DNA of 64,000 nt, taken from positions 21,029,425 to 21,093,424 of the forward strand of contig CM075771.1 in the NCBI GenBank assembly GCA_037974665.1, written 5' to 3'. Both the position numbers and the translations under genes were made by a program. A model generated the notes under the pieces. The model saw nothing but the letters and a program-made list of their open reading frames with translations. It did no database searches and was not told the DNA's origin. Below, piece after piece: positions 44,610 to 57,243 of this stretch. This stretch comes from Ehretia macrophylla (taxonomy: Eukaryota; Streptophyta; Magnoliopsida; Boraginales; Ehretiaceae). How positions within the stretch are numbered: position 1 is the stretch's first letter; every line of letters starts with the position of its first letter.

Positions 44610-46203
44610 TAAATAAATTATAATTAAATTTTCTTAAGATCTCGATTTTTTTTGTGTTTGAGTGAATTTATTAATTTTATTTTACTGCAAAATATTTACA
44701 ATTGAATGAATGGAATAGAGCTAGCATGTAATTTTAATAATTTACATAATAAAAAAGGAGTTAAAAAGAACAGAAAAGTGTGTAAAGACATTTGTGTAAT
44801 TGACGCTATTGTTTTGCTGTATAAGGAAGTATTGATTTTTGAGCTTCGAGTTTTGCTTTTTACACGCAGGTGATATGGGATTTACTGTTGTAAGATATTT
44901 CTATTTGGAGTGCTCGTAGTAAAGGGCAGAATGTGGGATTTGTTTTCCTTTTCTTGCAATTGTGAATTTTTTGTATTTAATTTGCTCACTTTTTGCTTTT
45001 TACATTTGGAGTTTGGGTAATGTAAGGAATAGCACCGAGAAGAATCTTTAAGCAAATAGCTCTATTTCTCTTTCGTTTTTTTTTTTTTTAATTCGTATCA
45101 CTAACATTGTTATGTTAAGTTTTCATCGTCACTTATTATTTATTTTTTTAAAAATGAGATGAATAGTAAATAATGTGATGATTATACAAAAAAAATAATT
45201 TAAAGATTGACAAAGATTAATAATGATACAAAAATAAGAGAGTGGAGCAAATAAAGCTAATTTAAATGAGTATTATTGTCAATTTAATTGTGTAATTTTA
45301 ACGGGTTTAAAAATTGAAAAGGAAGTGCTAACAATATCACTACTCCTCATGAAAAAAGTTGATTTTTATATTGCAAGAATTTTAAACCATGCAAGTGATA
45401 TCACCGGAATTAAAATTTACATCAAAATCTTTGGAAATCAAGTTCTTTTTCTATTTCACTTTCAATAAAATCGTTTTACTACCAACACTTCAAGATTAAT
45501 ATCATCACAAACCTATAGACCTTGAACTTTTTAACCTATGGTGCGAAAAAGAGAAGATCACTTTATATGTACTCTCTTGATCACCTTAAACACACGAAGT
45601 CCTTATGGTCTCCGAGGAGATGCTCCTCATCGTGCAGTACTTGAAACAGGAAGCCTTAAACAAAAGTTGAGAGACTCAACGACTATGCTTTCACAATTTC
45701 ACCTTGTTCATTTGTTATGTGACATGCCTTAGATTTGAATCCCCTCGTAACATTTGATCAATAGTGAAGTGATGATACAATTTGATATGCAACTCGATGG
45801 TCCAAATCATTTTTATCATAATTACAAGTCACTCCACCATCATATAAGATTACAAAAGAATCCAAATCCGATGCGTCTTTGCTCCCTCACCTAGAATGCT
45901 TGGAGTTTAAAGATGATTGAATTGCAACTGTCAAATAACAGCAAGATCTGAACTACTCAAAAGCATGAAAAGTAAATGAAGATTTCACTCTAAAGAATAA
46001 ATAAAATTGTCACTCGATTTACACTGGAGATCAAAGGGAGAGCAGCAACTAAGGTCGATCTATCTGGAGAACCAAACATTATAATTAATTTTAAATATTT
46101 AACCAACTCTACAGATTAAATTGCCAATCCAGAAGCACAATTCTCTCCGGAGTGAGACCCATAAGGGGGAAAACAAGAAAAAAAGATAGAGAACTGTTGT
46201 TCA
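44610..46203. other. Promoter region of the Alfin-like gene and 3' flank of the DnaJ gene
   Basis: AT-rich spacer. No gene, RNA or element was recognised. Confidence 0.45.
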
Positions 46204-49062
46204 TCAAGAGGTTAATAATCGCTTCATGCCAGTTTTTTGCTCCGAGGTAAGCCTGGCAGGAAATTTTATGTTAAATTTGATTCGTAAGTTCCCCTTTTTG
46301 CTTGGTTCCTTGGGGATAGGCATCCCCTCGCCTTTAACAACTTCCTCATAGGTGGGGCTGATGACGGAATTGATGGGTATTGTTAGATTCCTACCATCCA
46401 GAGTTGTCACTTGCGCAGTATAACCAGTTAGGGCTTCAACCAATGAGATTTTCTGGGTCACAACAATATCATTACCATCCCTCTTGAAAACATTATGCGG
46501 CTTTTCATCAATTATAAAGACGAGGTCTGATGGTATCACACCTCGCTGTTCATTTCCTTTCTCTGGAAAAGTTATTTTTGTTCCCTTCTTCCACCCTGGC
46601 TTGATCTCAATAGTAAGGATTTCCTCTGTTGTGGTAGGTCTCCTGCACCATGAGAGCATCAAAGCAGCAGCATCAGACATATATAAAGGCGGCTTGAAGG
46701 AAAAATTTCAGACACATAGAGCAGACTATTCACTTAGCAAGAAAAGGAGAAGGGAAAACAGAAAGAGCAGTTGAAGACCTGACATATGATTGCCGGGAAG
46801 AAGAGAAAAAGTAGGCCTGGCACTTAGAAGCTTTCCCTCCCCAATGGGAATTTCATGTGAAGTATTCACTAGCAATGCCTCGGTATGTACTATTTCGAGA
46901 ATAGAATAGAACCAACACACATTATGAAGCCCCCTAAACTAACAGATTTCACGTTCTTCTACCATTTCTAGGACAATATTCCATAAATTGATGTACCAAC
47001 ATCAATACTTAAGAGAGCTTACACTTGAAGCTTTCAACGTTGGAAGGCTTGAACTGCAACCAGTGTCATGACAGCTATAGGCAACTTTCTTCATGTCATA
47101 ACAACCTTCCGCATTGTGAAGAACTACTCCATATCAACACGCTCTCACCAGTAATCACGATTCTGCTTAAGCTCTAAAATATTTGTTTGAGCCCAACCCA
47201 CAGATTTGAGTTTTCAATTCAGCTTGGCTGGATTACACCCCTACCGGGGTCATAGTTTTGGTAAGAACGACACAATTTGACAAGAAGGCTATCCAGGAAT
47301 GTTCATGGAACCTCGCCCCCTCCCCCATCCCCCTTGCAGAGGAAGAAAAGAAGCAAACTTTGGATGAAGATCCTTACAAAAGTCACTGTTCACCTTCTGA
47401 AGCATGCAATGATACATACCTAGTACCTAGCAAGTCACTGTTCACCTTTTGAAGCATGCAATGATACATACCTAGCACCTAGCACCTAGCACCTAGCGCG
47501 CCCCCCCCCCCCCCCCAAAAAAAAACCCACCCATGGATGGGGCAGGGTGCTACTGAAAAATCATGTGAGCAATTGACAGTAAATGACCTTGATTGAGCTC
47601 ACTAATCAAGCATTAACTTATTCCCATACTATCATGGAACCAAGTAGTTTTCTTAAATTGAAGAAAGGATAAGATAGCTTCTACCAATATATCTGGTCTC
47701 TCATACGTTCTGACAAACAAGACTGAGTTCCATCTGGGTACAAATACGTATGGAATGAAAAGTAAGTGTACAAGAACATCATGTCACATTTCAACATCAA
47801 CATGCATATGGATCTAAAGGTCCAAATCCCAACCTCAGGAACACACCTATACCAATCTCAACATGCCAACGGGTCAACTTTCGATGCAAAGGAGTTTCAA
47901 TTCCGATATTCATGTCCTTCCACTAAGCTATGAAATCATAGTCGAGCGCATTTATGTCAAAAGTCTTAACTTTTGGACTAAATGAGGAAATTCATAAAAA
48001 ACACAAACTCGTACAGCACAACTTAAACTACATAGGATTAGGAATTTCAGATTAATTTCAGGCACAAAAATGTATAAATTTTGTTAAAGTTTCTAATGTA
48101 GTATCTACCACACAAACATTATCGATCACAAAGATTATGCAACTTACCTGACAGTATTTACAACCAACCCCCTAAAATTTCACTGAATTAACGAGGCATT
48201 GACTCCTAGTACATGAATTATTCGAAATTTGACACCAATTACACATATAAACCTAATTAACAAACAAGATCATGCAAATTATGGAAAAGGATTATATATA
48301 GCAGTAACTTCTTACCCACTAGCATCTATAACGTCCCTCGAAATTTTCATCTTTTTGGTAGTTCCCTTATACAAATCCTCCAAGCTACACGGCAAGGTCC
48401 GCTCAATTGCGGCAGCCTTCCGCGGCATGGTGCCAGAGGGACCTTCTCCGGTGGCACTTCGGAAGGAAGTAAAAAGATCATCCCCAAATATACCCCTAGA
48501 AAAGCTCGGCCCACCGTGCTGAGACCCACTCATATCACCTCCAAACGGGCTCGAGAACCCGAAGAATTCCGAGAATATATCATCAGCACTGCGGGGATTA
48601 AACCGGAAGTATGTAGACCCACCACCACCGCCCCCTCCTGGCGTGCCGGTAAACCCACCAGCACCTGGCGGTGGCACCTGCCCTTTCAATCCCTCCTCTC
48701 CATACTGGTCGTACACTGCCCTTTTCTGTGGATCACTCAATACCTGTATCCAAACAGTCCAAATTCAAATTAATAAAAGCATAAAACCAAACCAGCATTG
48801 GGTGGTATCGGGTCAGCTATATGAATCTTACAATACCACTCGATTCGATTTTATCGAGAGAGTCATCTAAGTTAAAAAAGAAAGAAGAGAATAATACATC
48901 GTAGGCTTCGGAAATTTGTTTGAATTTGGCTTCAGCTTCTTTCTTGTTGTTAGGGTTCTTATCGGGGTGCCACTTCATGGCGAGTTTACGGTAAGCTTTC
49001 TTGAGGTCATCATCTTTGGCGTTGCGGTCCACCTGTAGAATCTTGCAGTAGTCCACACCCAT
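46204..49062 (-). CDS. Type II (class B) DnaJ/Hsp40 co-chaperone
   Basis: Three exons (49062-48898, 48743-48316, 46642-46204) join in phase to 343 residues. The start is set at 49062 ([20 protein letters not shown]), the usual start of this family; an upstream in-frame ATG at 49083 would add seven residues. The J domain (about residues 4-68) has the HPD motif in [10 protein letters not shown] Gly/Phe-rich region follows ([27 protein letters not shown]). The C-terminal substrate-binding domains include [20 protein letters not shown] and [20 protein letters not shown]. There is no CxxCxGxG zinc finger, hence type II. Such proteins are cytosolic or nuclear and pass unfolded clients to Hsp70. It is head-to-head with STR10, about 1.1 kb between start codons. 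Intron 2 (1.7 kb) holds small tandem repeats. Confidence 0.95.
47381..47505. repeat. 52-bp tandem duplication followed by CCTAGCA repeats and a C-run
   Basis: AGTCACTGTTCACCTTCTGA at 47381 recurs at 47433, 52 bp apart and nearly identical. The second copy runs into four or more CCTAGCA-like heptamers and then about 17 C followed by nine A. It lies in DnaJ intron 2. Slippage is likely, and the exact homopolymer length may be an assembly artefact. Confidence 0.8.
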
Positions 49063-50192
49063 GCTTTTTGCTTCTCTTCTCATCTCTTCTCTTCTTTATG
49101 CTATCCTCCACTTTCACGTCATTACTCTCTCTCTCTTCTCCGTCTTTTCTTTATTGTTGTTAGCTTATGGGTTGTTTGATCCGTATGTTGGGCTAATGGC
49201 CCAATGTGTTTTTCTTTAATAATACAATGAATTTGGGTTTTAAGTCCAGCAGATTCCTACACACAGTCCACAAACCGAATGTGTGTAATCTTCTGTGCTG
49301 TGGGCCTGTATCTTTGGACTCACTCTTTCCAAATCAGTATATTAATTGAATTTATCCTTAAAAAATTTGCAAGATGACTCAAGTTTAGAAATCAAGTCTG
49401 GGAAGACTAAATTCACTTGTAAAAATTGACAAAAACATTATCTTTCCATATCCATTCACAACTAGCTGAAAAATGAATTTTACCAAAAAAAATTGTACAT
49501 CTTGTTAGGAGGAATATACATAACAGTTAAACATAATAGCTTTATCGAATCAAATCTTATATTATTAAGTAAAGTCAATCAAACATCTAGAGTTCCATTA
49601 ACCTAAATTTAAAATAAAAATATTGCTTGTTAGAACGTGATAGGACATTATCAAAGGTTATTATTAGCTAAACGATTTATATTGCTTGTTAGAACGTGAT
49701 AGAACATTATCAAAGGTTATTATTAGCTAAACAATTTAACATTCATATATTATTAATTTTTTTTAATGAGAGTTTAATTTACAACTTAAAAATACTTTGA
49801 AAATACATATATTTTTAAAAATTAAAATTTTAACTCACTCTTTAATGATTTTACCCTTAAAATCAATCTTCGTTGGTCTATACACATTGAGAATAGATCC
49901 TCTCATAAGTTCTTCTATCTCATATTAAGATGATAAAAAATCTTAGCCATTAATTAAGATAGATATAATATTGGGCTGACATGTGTCACCTCGAATGAAT
50001 CCAAAGTGACACATTTCAAGATTAAATCTATTTTAATCAATAATGAAGATTTTCATAATATGAGAGAATCTAACCTATAAGAGTATCCATTTCCATAGAC
50101 ATCTAAGATAGCCTTTATGAATAGTTCCAAACAACTTAATTCAAGATAAGGAGGGAGGGAGAGAGGAAGGGAGGAGTCACAGAGGCATAGGT
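49063..50192. promoter_or_regulatory. Shared upstream region between divergent DnaJ and STR10 genes
   Basis: The 1.1 kb between the two start codons should contain both promoters. It includes a CT-rich leader next to the DnaJ start (49064-49150) and a GA-rich leader before STR10 (50148-50180). No defined motif was assigned with confidence. Confidence 0.4.
49622..49739. repeat. Tandem duplication, 59-bp unit, two copies
   Basis: ATTGCTTGTTAGAACGTGAT at 49622 recurs at 49681. Only two or three positions differ between the two 59-bp units. It lies in the DnaJ-STR10 intergenic region. Confidence 0.9.
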
Positions 50193-50975
50193 ATGGCAAT
50201 TCCACTGAACCACCTTCAAAATCCCACCTGGAAGTATGAAAAACAGCGCAAATCATCCCTCTACACCAACTCTCAGCGTTTAACAACTTTACAAGTGAAA
50301 GCAGTTTCAGGCAAAGCTCAGCAGCTTATACAGTCCGGCATTGTGCGCCCCATATTACCCAAAGATGCAGTCTCAGCCATGGAGTCTGAAGGCTACATGT
50401 TACTGGACATCAGGCCCGAGTGGGAGAGGGAAAAGGCACGTGTTTCTGGGTCCTTGCACGTGCCATTATTCGTCGCAGATGATGATAACAGCCCTGTAAC
50501 TCTTCTTAAGAAGTGGGTACATTTTGGCTACATTGGTTTGTGGACTGGCCAAAACTTCACCATGATAAATCTTGATTTTCTTGAGCAAGTGGAGGAAGAG
50601 ATTCCTGATAAGAACAGAAAAGTCCTTGTAGCTTGTGGAGAAGGACTAAGGTAAGAATTGCTAATATTATATACGTGAGGTCGGGAAAAGGGTTGTACAT
50701 ATTTTGAGTCCGTTGTACGTAATTTTATCTTGCATTTCTACATTTCTCGAATATTTTTAACTTGAACCTGCAGGTCAATGATGGCTGCTTCAAAACTGCA
50801 CCAAGGAGGATATAAAAACCTGGGATGGTTAGCAGGAGGATTCAATCGTGCCGCAGATAGTGATTTCCCTGAAGTCGAAGGGAACGAAAAGTTGCAGTAT
50901 GCCACTATAGGCGGTGTTTCGTACTACTTCCTTAAATTGTTGATTTTATTGCAAGCTGTGGGAAAGGAAAACTGA
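50193..50975 (+). CDS. STR10: Rhodanese-like domain protein, STR10 type, chloroplast
   Basis: Two exons (50193-50650 and 50774-50975) join in phase to 219 residues. The first 40 residues are basic and Ser/Thr-rich with few acids (MAIPLNHLQNPTWKYEKQRK), consistent with a plastid transit peptide. The rhodanese domain spans about residues 55-185: ILPKDAVSAMESEGYMLLDI, WEREKARVSGSLHVPLF, WVHFGYIGLWTGQNFTMIN and the active-site loop VLVACGEGLRS with its Cys. The tail is hydrophobic (TIGGVSYYFLKLLILLQAVG) and may be a membrane anchor. Rhodanese domains move sulfane sulfur or act as binding modules, but the specific role of STR10 is not established. The gene is divergent from the DnaJ gene, as I recall for At3g08910/At3g08920. 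Confidence 0.92.
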
Positions 50976-51271
50976 TCTGATTTTAGATACAGCAAATGGT
51001 GTTCTGTTTTCCAATTTGTATTTGCCGTGTATATTTGGCGGAAGTAAACCATAACATATCGATAATAAAACCTCAAGTCTAGGGATAGAAAGCTGTGATT
51101 GCATTCAACTCGTGCAGTAATGGTTCAAAAATATCACCAATCACACAATAACGGCAACAGAATCCGCAGCTAGTAATAGTTATAAGCATATATCAAGATC
51201 GAGCACATGACTGAAACTTCCAACTTTTTACACTAGGACACTCGAAAATTGGAAGAGGAACTTCCTTATTT

Positions 51272-51275
<4 letters not shown>

Positions 51276-51312
<37 letters not shown>
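51276..51312. repeat. (TA)n microsatellite
   Basis: About 18 TA repeats in the tail-to-tail spacer between STR10 and the PLC gene. Confidence 0.9.
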
Positions 51313-51313
<1 letters not shown>

Positions 51314-51458
51314 AACTGCTTTACAATAAATGGAATAGCTGTTGCCTAATGCATGTCTACCCTGAAAGTGGATGTGTGTTGCTTTGAGAATTTTGCTTCT
51401 TTACTGAGTTCTTCAATGTCTTCTGAAACAATTGCATACCCTCACAGTGATTCAGAAC

Positions 51459-54400
51459 TCAGACGTCAACAAAGTTGAAGCGCATGAGCAGTTTCACAGA
51501 ATTATACTTGTCTCCTTTCTCATTGTGCAAAGGCACAGCTCGAACTCCCGTTCTCAGCTCTGAAACAGGAAGACATGTTTGGCCTCCAAAATCATCCTTC
51601 TCTGACATATCGTATTCATGAACTTCAACGCGAAGCAACGCGAGTTCTGGAACTGTCAAATGAAACTCAAACTCCTCATCCCATGTCGGGATCCAATTGT
51701 CTTCTATTGTCCTGGTTTTCTTGGTGATTGAATCAGCAGGGACTCCAGCAATTCCAATCTGCACATACAATTAATTGTCATCACACTGGCATATATATAT
51801 ATATATGGCTAGAGTCGTAGTGCCAATGCATAATTATAAATCTCTGAGTACCAATAACATTGGAGAAAAATCAACTATGAAGTTTAGCCGACAGTAACCT
51901 ACTTTTTCCACATATTGCAGGAAGTGAGAGATCATTAGTTTACCTTCACATAGAAGTCGGGCGGAGAAAACTCATCGAAGTGCGTGCGATGGAAATCCAA
52001 AGTCCATCCTTCTCCCATGTATACTTTCACCTGAACTTGGAATAAATTGAAATACCACATAATGTGAATAACTTGGAATATTAGCAGGAGAGCGAACGAA
52101 CCCTTCAATGAATCATCACCTACCTTCAAAATTCTTTTCACAGATAAACGCCTTTTAGGATCAAAGATCACATTTTCCGGGTCAGATTTTAGTAGAATAT
52201 CAGGTTTCTTCACATACCCACACCCACCATTTGCTCTGAACATTCCTTGCATCAACCAAAGGTACCTGCCATGTCCCTGATCCGTGCGAAACAGGAAATA
52301 ATATGCAGGTAAACTAGTTAAATACAAAATTTTGTGTCTTTTACTGCAAAAGCTTTGATTTTCTGCTCATAATTCGACAGTTTTCAGTGGCTCAGACTTA
52401 AGTTGGACAGATAAAGCTGAAGGCACTCTACATTCAAGTAAAATCTATCAGATGACCAACAAAAGAATTTGAGCAATACCAAAGAACACTTTTATGTCTT
52501 CAGATGAAAATAAGGATACAACCATATGTAAAACTTGACTTTGAAAGCTATGCAAGTATGCAGATGACAAGAGAGATTGAGATTGTAAAACCTGCATGTT
52601 AAAGGCTACCATCTGTACTCCATGCATCCATCCTATATGGGGATTGTAATTCGACGAGTCAAACCGTATAGCCTTTGGGTACACCCTCACCAAGTTTTTC
52701 TGAGTAAACCTATAAAGAAGGCCATTTACTAGTTTTAAGAAATAGAAGTGATTGCTGAAAGGGCTACAACAATCTTGTTGTCGACTAAAATTTATACACA
52801 ACAAAAACCTCTAATTACCTGATCATATCTGTTCCATGAGATATGATAGTTTTTTCAAACTTTTCTTCGTTCAAGCTGATACGGTGAGCCTTATCAGGAT
52901 CTACTTTTAGCCACTCTTCAGTTTGACCTTTCAGTTTTCTAGCTTGGATTGCAATCAGATGTTTATATTCAGAGCCTGCATCTTGCGGTAAATTGAGACT
53001 CTCAGCATGAGAATCTTCCGCGTCATTATATTCTGCATTCTCTGCTCCATCCTGCTGTTGTATGCTCATATTATTACTACAGGGTAAGTTTAAGTGTGAT
53101 GGTCTGAAAGAACTAGTATGTAGAAGTACCTCAGCAAGATTTTTAAGCTTATCAGAAATATTAGAGACTTCTTTTCCCCAAGCGATTTCCTCTGAGGATT
53201 TCTTCTCTTTCTGATCACTGATATCTTTAACCTTTATGCTCTTACTTTCAAGATACTCTTTGGGTGGTTTGGTTGAGATGATTATCTTTCTCTTCAAAGA
53301 TTCTGGTGATGGAAACTCAGACAAGCATCTTGATCCGGTTGAAAACAGTACATCTCCAAATTCTTGAGTGACCATCTAGAATTCAACTCATACAGAGTTA
53401 CATAACAGATTATGGAAGCAATATCAGTAAATGGTGGAAAGCATGAACTCACCTCAGCTACTTTAGACTGAAGATTTTGATTAAGATGGTCTTCTAGAGT
53501 TAAAACAACTGGATATTCGGATGTGACAAAGGCATGTTCTCTGATTGACTTCAAGCACTTGATGAGTTCCACTGGACTAGTTAGTGTCCTGCATCCCCAA
53601 TGATTGAGAAAATCAGAATTCATATCCAGCTAGATTCCACGCGCTCAACTTGTTTCATAACAATTATTGATCTTCAGCCATTGAAGATGCGACTGAACAA
53701 TAATATTGGAAACATAGAAAGTCTACTGGCATTCAACTCAATTACTTTACAAAAATTGTGGAAAATGGCAATAAGATTTGGAAGTAAGCAAATTTATGAA
53801 GTACCATGACAAATTGCTTAATAGATGAAACACTATCCACTACCAGAATCAATGTCAGATGTGTCAAGAAGCATTATGTTTGAGGAAGCTGATTCCATAC
53901 CTTCCATGAAGTATAGCTACATTGTCTTTGGTGGAATTTGGCCACATATCTAGTTCAATAACTCGTACACCTCGACGCAGTGCTTCAATGATGGGCACAT
54001 CACTGCAGTCACTACTGAGCTGATTCCCTGTTAGATAGGTATTGTGACTGGTGTAGATAAAGTAATGGGACAATGGAGCAGTCATATCATGGTGCACCTG
54101 GGATGGGAGTAACAATACCACAATTATGATGTGATCTGAATTGGAGCAAATAGGGATGATCCATTTAAGCTTTTAGATGAGATGGTCATTCAAATGATCG
54201 CTTAGCATAACATCAAAGAAAAATACTAGACATAAAAAGTAATTTCTGATATTGCATCGATAAATTTCCCTGCAGTGTGCGGAAGAATACTCGTCAAGAA
54301 AACCACAGTACCTTATTGGTAAAGGGTAGAGGCGAATTAGCATCACTGAAGAGATATCGAAAAAAGACTTCAAGATTGAGATGTTTGCGATGGAAGATAT

Positions 54401-54632
54401 GAAGGTGTTTAAGGTCCTTGATAATGGAGTCCAGCACAGATTCTGCTTCCTCCTTGGTGACATTGCGTTCACCCTGGACTTCATTTAAGAACTTGTGCAG
54501 GTGTTCAGCAGTCATGTAACCATTTTCTGAGTAACTTTCAAATAAAGCTTTGATCTCAGCAGGAGCTTCAGATTCCTTGAGCTTGAATTTTCTTTGAAAA
54601 CAGAAACATATTCTGTATGTTTGCTTTGACAT
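51459..54632 (-). CDS. PLC2: Phosphoinositide-specific phospholipase C (PLC2-like)
   Basis: Exons at 54632-54312, 54097-53901, 53588-53453, 53375-53130, 53051-52819, 52709-52592, 52276-52124, 52030-51944 and 51758-51459 give 596 residues, close to the 581 of Arabidopsis PLC2. The order is an N-terminal EF-hand-like region ([20 protein letters not shown]), the X catalytic domain with His and acidic residues in [31 protein letters not shown] and AILHGRTLTSP, then a charged linker. The Y domain follows ([39 protein letters not shown]), and the C2 domain comes last ([20 protein letters not shown]). The enzyme hydrolyses PIP2 at the plasma membrane in a calcium-dependent way. The 78-nt intron 53129-53052 is in frame. 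If it is retained the protein gains 26 residues in the X-Y linker. The gene is convergent with STR10. Confidence 0.93.
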
Positions 54633-55270
54633 GTTCGTTAGCCGGCAAACACACAAACCGACACTGAATTACACTATTACAGAGTGTTCTGCAATGGGGA
54701 TTGGGAGCCTAAGGGATGAAATGAGGACTGACTGTGCACTTGTACTGATAAGATAGGAGGGAGGAGTGTGTGGCATCTGCTGACTTTCATGAGATAGAAG
54801 AGATTGTTATTGCTGTTGCGTTACATCTGTTAAGTACGTTTGAGACATAGATGTCCATGAGAGAAACTTTTTGTCATTTTTCCTTTTTTGACTAAGGGAA
54901 CAACTCCACGGGCTCACACTAGGAGTGTCACATTTCAGAACACATGACCTTTCCAAAGGAGCCATAGTTCAGGTTAGTTAAATACAAGTTATATGCCTCA
55001 AGTAAATTAACTTCTTGTCTGATTCGAACTTGAGGTGTAAACAAATTTCACAGCCACATCCCAAGACCGTGAGAGAAAGCTGAGTACACCAAAAACCACA
55101 TTTACGTGTGTTTGTCATTTATCAGTTTTTATAGAAAGAAAAGGTAAACAAGAGCTCTTGAATGGGACGGAAGTTTACTTTTACCAGCCACAGAACTGAA
55201 TCCTATCAATTTTACTACATAAATATATCGACCAATCATTTGAGATGAAAATCATAGACAATAGTTCCTT

Positions 55271-55298
55271 GTTTTTTTTTTTTTGTTGTTTTTGTCGG
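55271..55298 (-). mobile_element. Ultra-short poly(A) retroposon with 16-bp target duplication
   Basis: TAGACAATAGTTCCTT (55255-55270) recurs as TAGACAATAATTCCTT (55299-55314). The 28-bp insert reads on the minus strand CCGACAAAAACAACAAAAAA, that is CCGAC plus an A-rich tail. Confidence 0.7.
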
Positions 55299-57075
55299 TA
55301 GACAATAATTCCTTCTGGATAAGCATTTTAGGATATGATGAACAAGCTAAGTCTTCTCTTTGAAGAAGCAACATTACATGTAATGAAGAGTCCATCTTGG
55401 TTAAAATTCAATTTCATGGATTGCTTAAACCATTAGGTTTTGTCAGAATAAAGATCTAGAGCAGGTCAGGCGTACGTAACATGCTGGTGAGGCAAGTCCA
55501 GGATGGAGCTCATTAGGAACATGTAACAAGATGAGAATCACAATTAACAATGGAAAGATAGCACTATACACGAAACTTCCGTTATGCGTGGTATTCGAAG
55601 TGAGTCAGACTCAGACTATTTTTCAGACACACTTTAACATCTATTTTACGCAGTCTTAACACAATTAATAAAATATTTTCCTCTTTTTTGGTCAGAAGCG
55701 TGAATTCGTTGACTTCGAACAGATTACATCACCCAATTAAATAGAAGAGTTTTTAAGTTCAGAAATCACATATCATTACAACACTGCAAATGTGTAGTAT
55801 AGTACCAGTAAACATACGTCAAGTGAGATCTAAACAATTTATGGAGATAAGGATTATTCGTTAATAATTTCCTGAGCCATATCGTCACATAGTACTCTGC
55901 TGCAGACTGATTATTGGTAGATTTTTGGTCTTCACGGTTGTTTATGGATATTGTCAATGCTGTGGTTTTTTATATTTCCTTGCGTCTCAGGATGGAATAC
56001 AGATGAGAATCAAAGAACATCCAAGAGGACCGAGACTATTTCCATGCCTTTTTGTGAAGAAATCCTTCAAATACATGGAAGGCATTATTAGGACAAGACG
56101 TGATCAACATTGTCAAGCACTAGAGACTAGAGAGATCTAAGTTGAACCATTTAGGATGCAACTTGAGCGCTTCTATCACACTTTAAAATAGTTAACCCGA
56201 GTTATACATTCACAATATACATTTATAAAATATTCAGTTATTATGTTTTCCATGAATGTAAGAATTGTAGTCACTCGTGTTCAGCACCTGACGTTTTCGA
56301 TATCCTATGTACATTTACTCAAAATAATTAACTCAAATTTTTAATTAAATTTATCACACTCACTCATAAATTACTTTCATTATATATCTTACATCCATGC
56401 TGAGACATCACACGTCAAAAATGGTCCCTTATTTGAAAAGACAAGTTGAACAAATTACTCCATATTAAAACTTTTCTACATGATATTTGTAAAGCCACCC
56501 TTTTGCTTAATTGAGATTGGTCCCTTTTGACAACGAAACTCAACCAAACAAAGAGAACCTTCAATCTGTTGGAACCAAAAACAGATATTCGCCCACGCCA
56601 AAAGTGTGTTTTTCCTGCATGGAATCACTTACCATTGATCATGCACGTTTTCAAGAGGTATAGCAGCAGTTTGACATCACAGCCCACATCAAATTTATAA
56701 GAGATATGTATTTAATTTATAATAATTTGAATTCACAACTATTATCAATATGAATTTGAATATTTTTTCATTCAATTGATTAGGTTCAATGTTTTGGCAG
56801 GATATTAGGACTATGATTCTATCGTGTTTGGTGCAAATATGCTCAATTTATAATGACTTGTATTAATTAATACTGGTAATGCAAAATTACAAATTTAGAC
56901 ATTTTAAATCTGTTGATTAAATTTAATGTATTAAAAAACAATAGACAACATTCTGTAAGACTTAAAAAAAGAGGGAGATGTTGTGGGGGGACTGCCATTA
57001 GCCACCTTCTTATTTGTTCTATAGCAACAGTCGACCTACGTTCACATATTCAAAGGTGTTGATTCATTAATGATG

Positions 57076-57110
57076 CCCCGACAAAAAAAATAAAAAAATA
57101 ATAATAATAA
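57076..57110 (+). mobile_element. Ultra-short A-rich retroposon, CCGAC tail type
   Basis: TTCATTAATGATG (57063-57075) and TTCTTTAATGGTG (57111-57123) flank CCCCGAC plus an A-rich tail that becomes (TAA)n. The CCGAC-A(n) junction matches the insert at 55271 in the opposite orientation. The flanks agree at 11 of 13 bases, so this is less certain. Confidence 0.5.
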
Positions 57111-57243
57111 TTCTTTAATGGTGCTAGCGATGTCACATTGGCGGTGGGACAAATTGATAAGCATTGGCACGTTATACAGTTGAGCCTTTGAAAGAACTAG
57201 CAGAGGATGTGAGCCCACAAGTCTACCGTACAATTAAATGTCA

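Larger units (their letters stand above)
54633..57243. other. Upstream region of the PLC gene and long intergenic stretch
   Basis: Contains the PLC promoter and 5' leader (about 54633-55000) and one micro-retroposon at 55271. Two small additional items are the GT-rich T-run near 55272 and a weak coding-like stretch at about 55960-56130, which matches no family I know. No gene is supported. Confidence 0.4.

Noticed and set aside
45538-45732. 64-codon plus-strand frame between the Alfin-like and DnaJ genes
   Set aside because: No domain, signal or similarity that I can recognise, and no splice or promoter context.
47490-47520. C17-A9 run as a possible biological signal
   Set aside because: More simply explained as slippage or assembly uncertainty at the end of a short tandem repeat.
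49063-49083. Upstream in-frame ATG of the DnaJ gene (MRREAKS extension)
   Set aside because: Family members start at MGVDYY/CK directly before helix I of the J domain, so the downstream ATG at 49062 was preferred.
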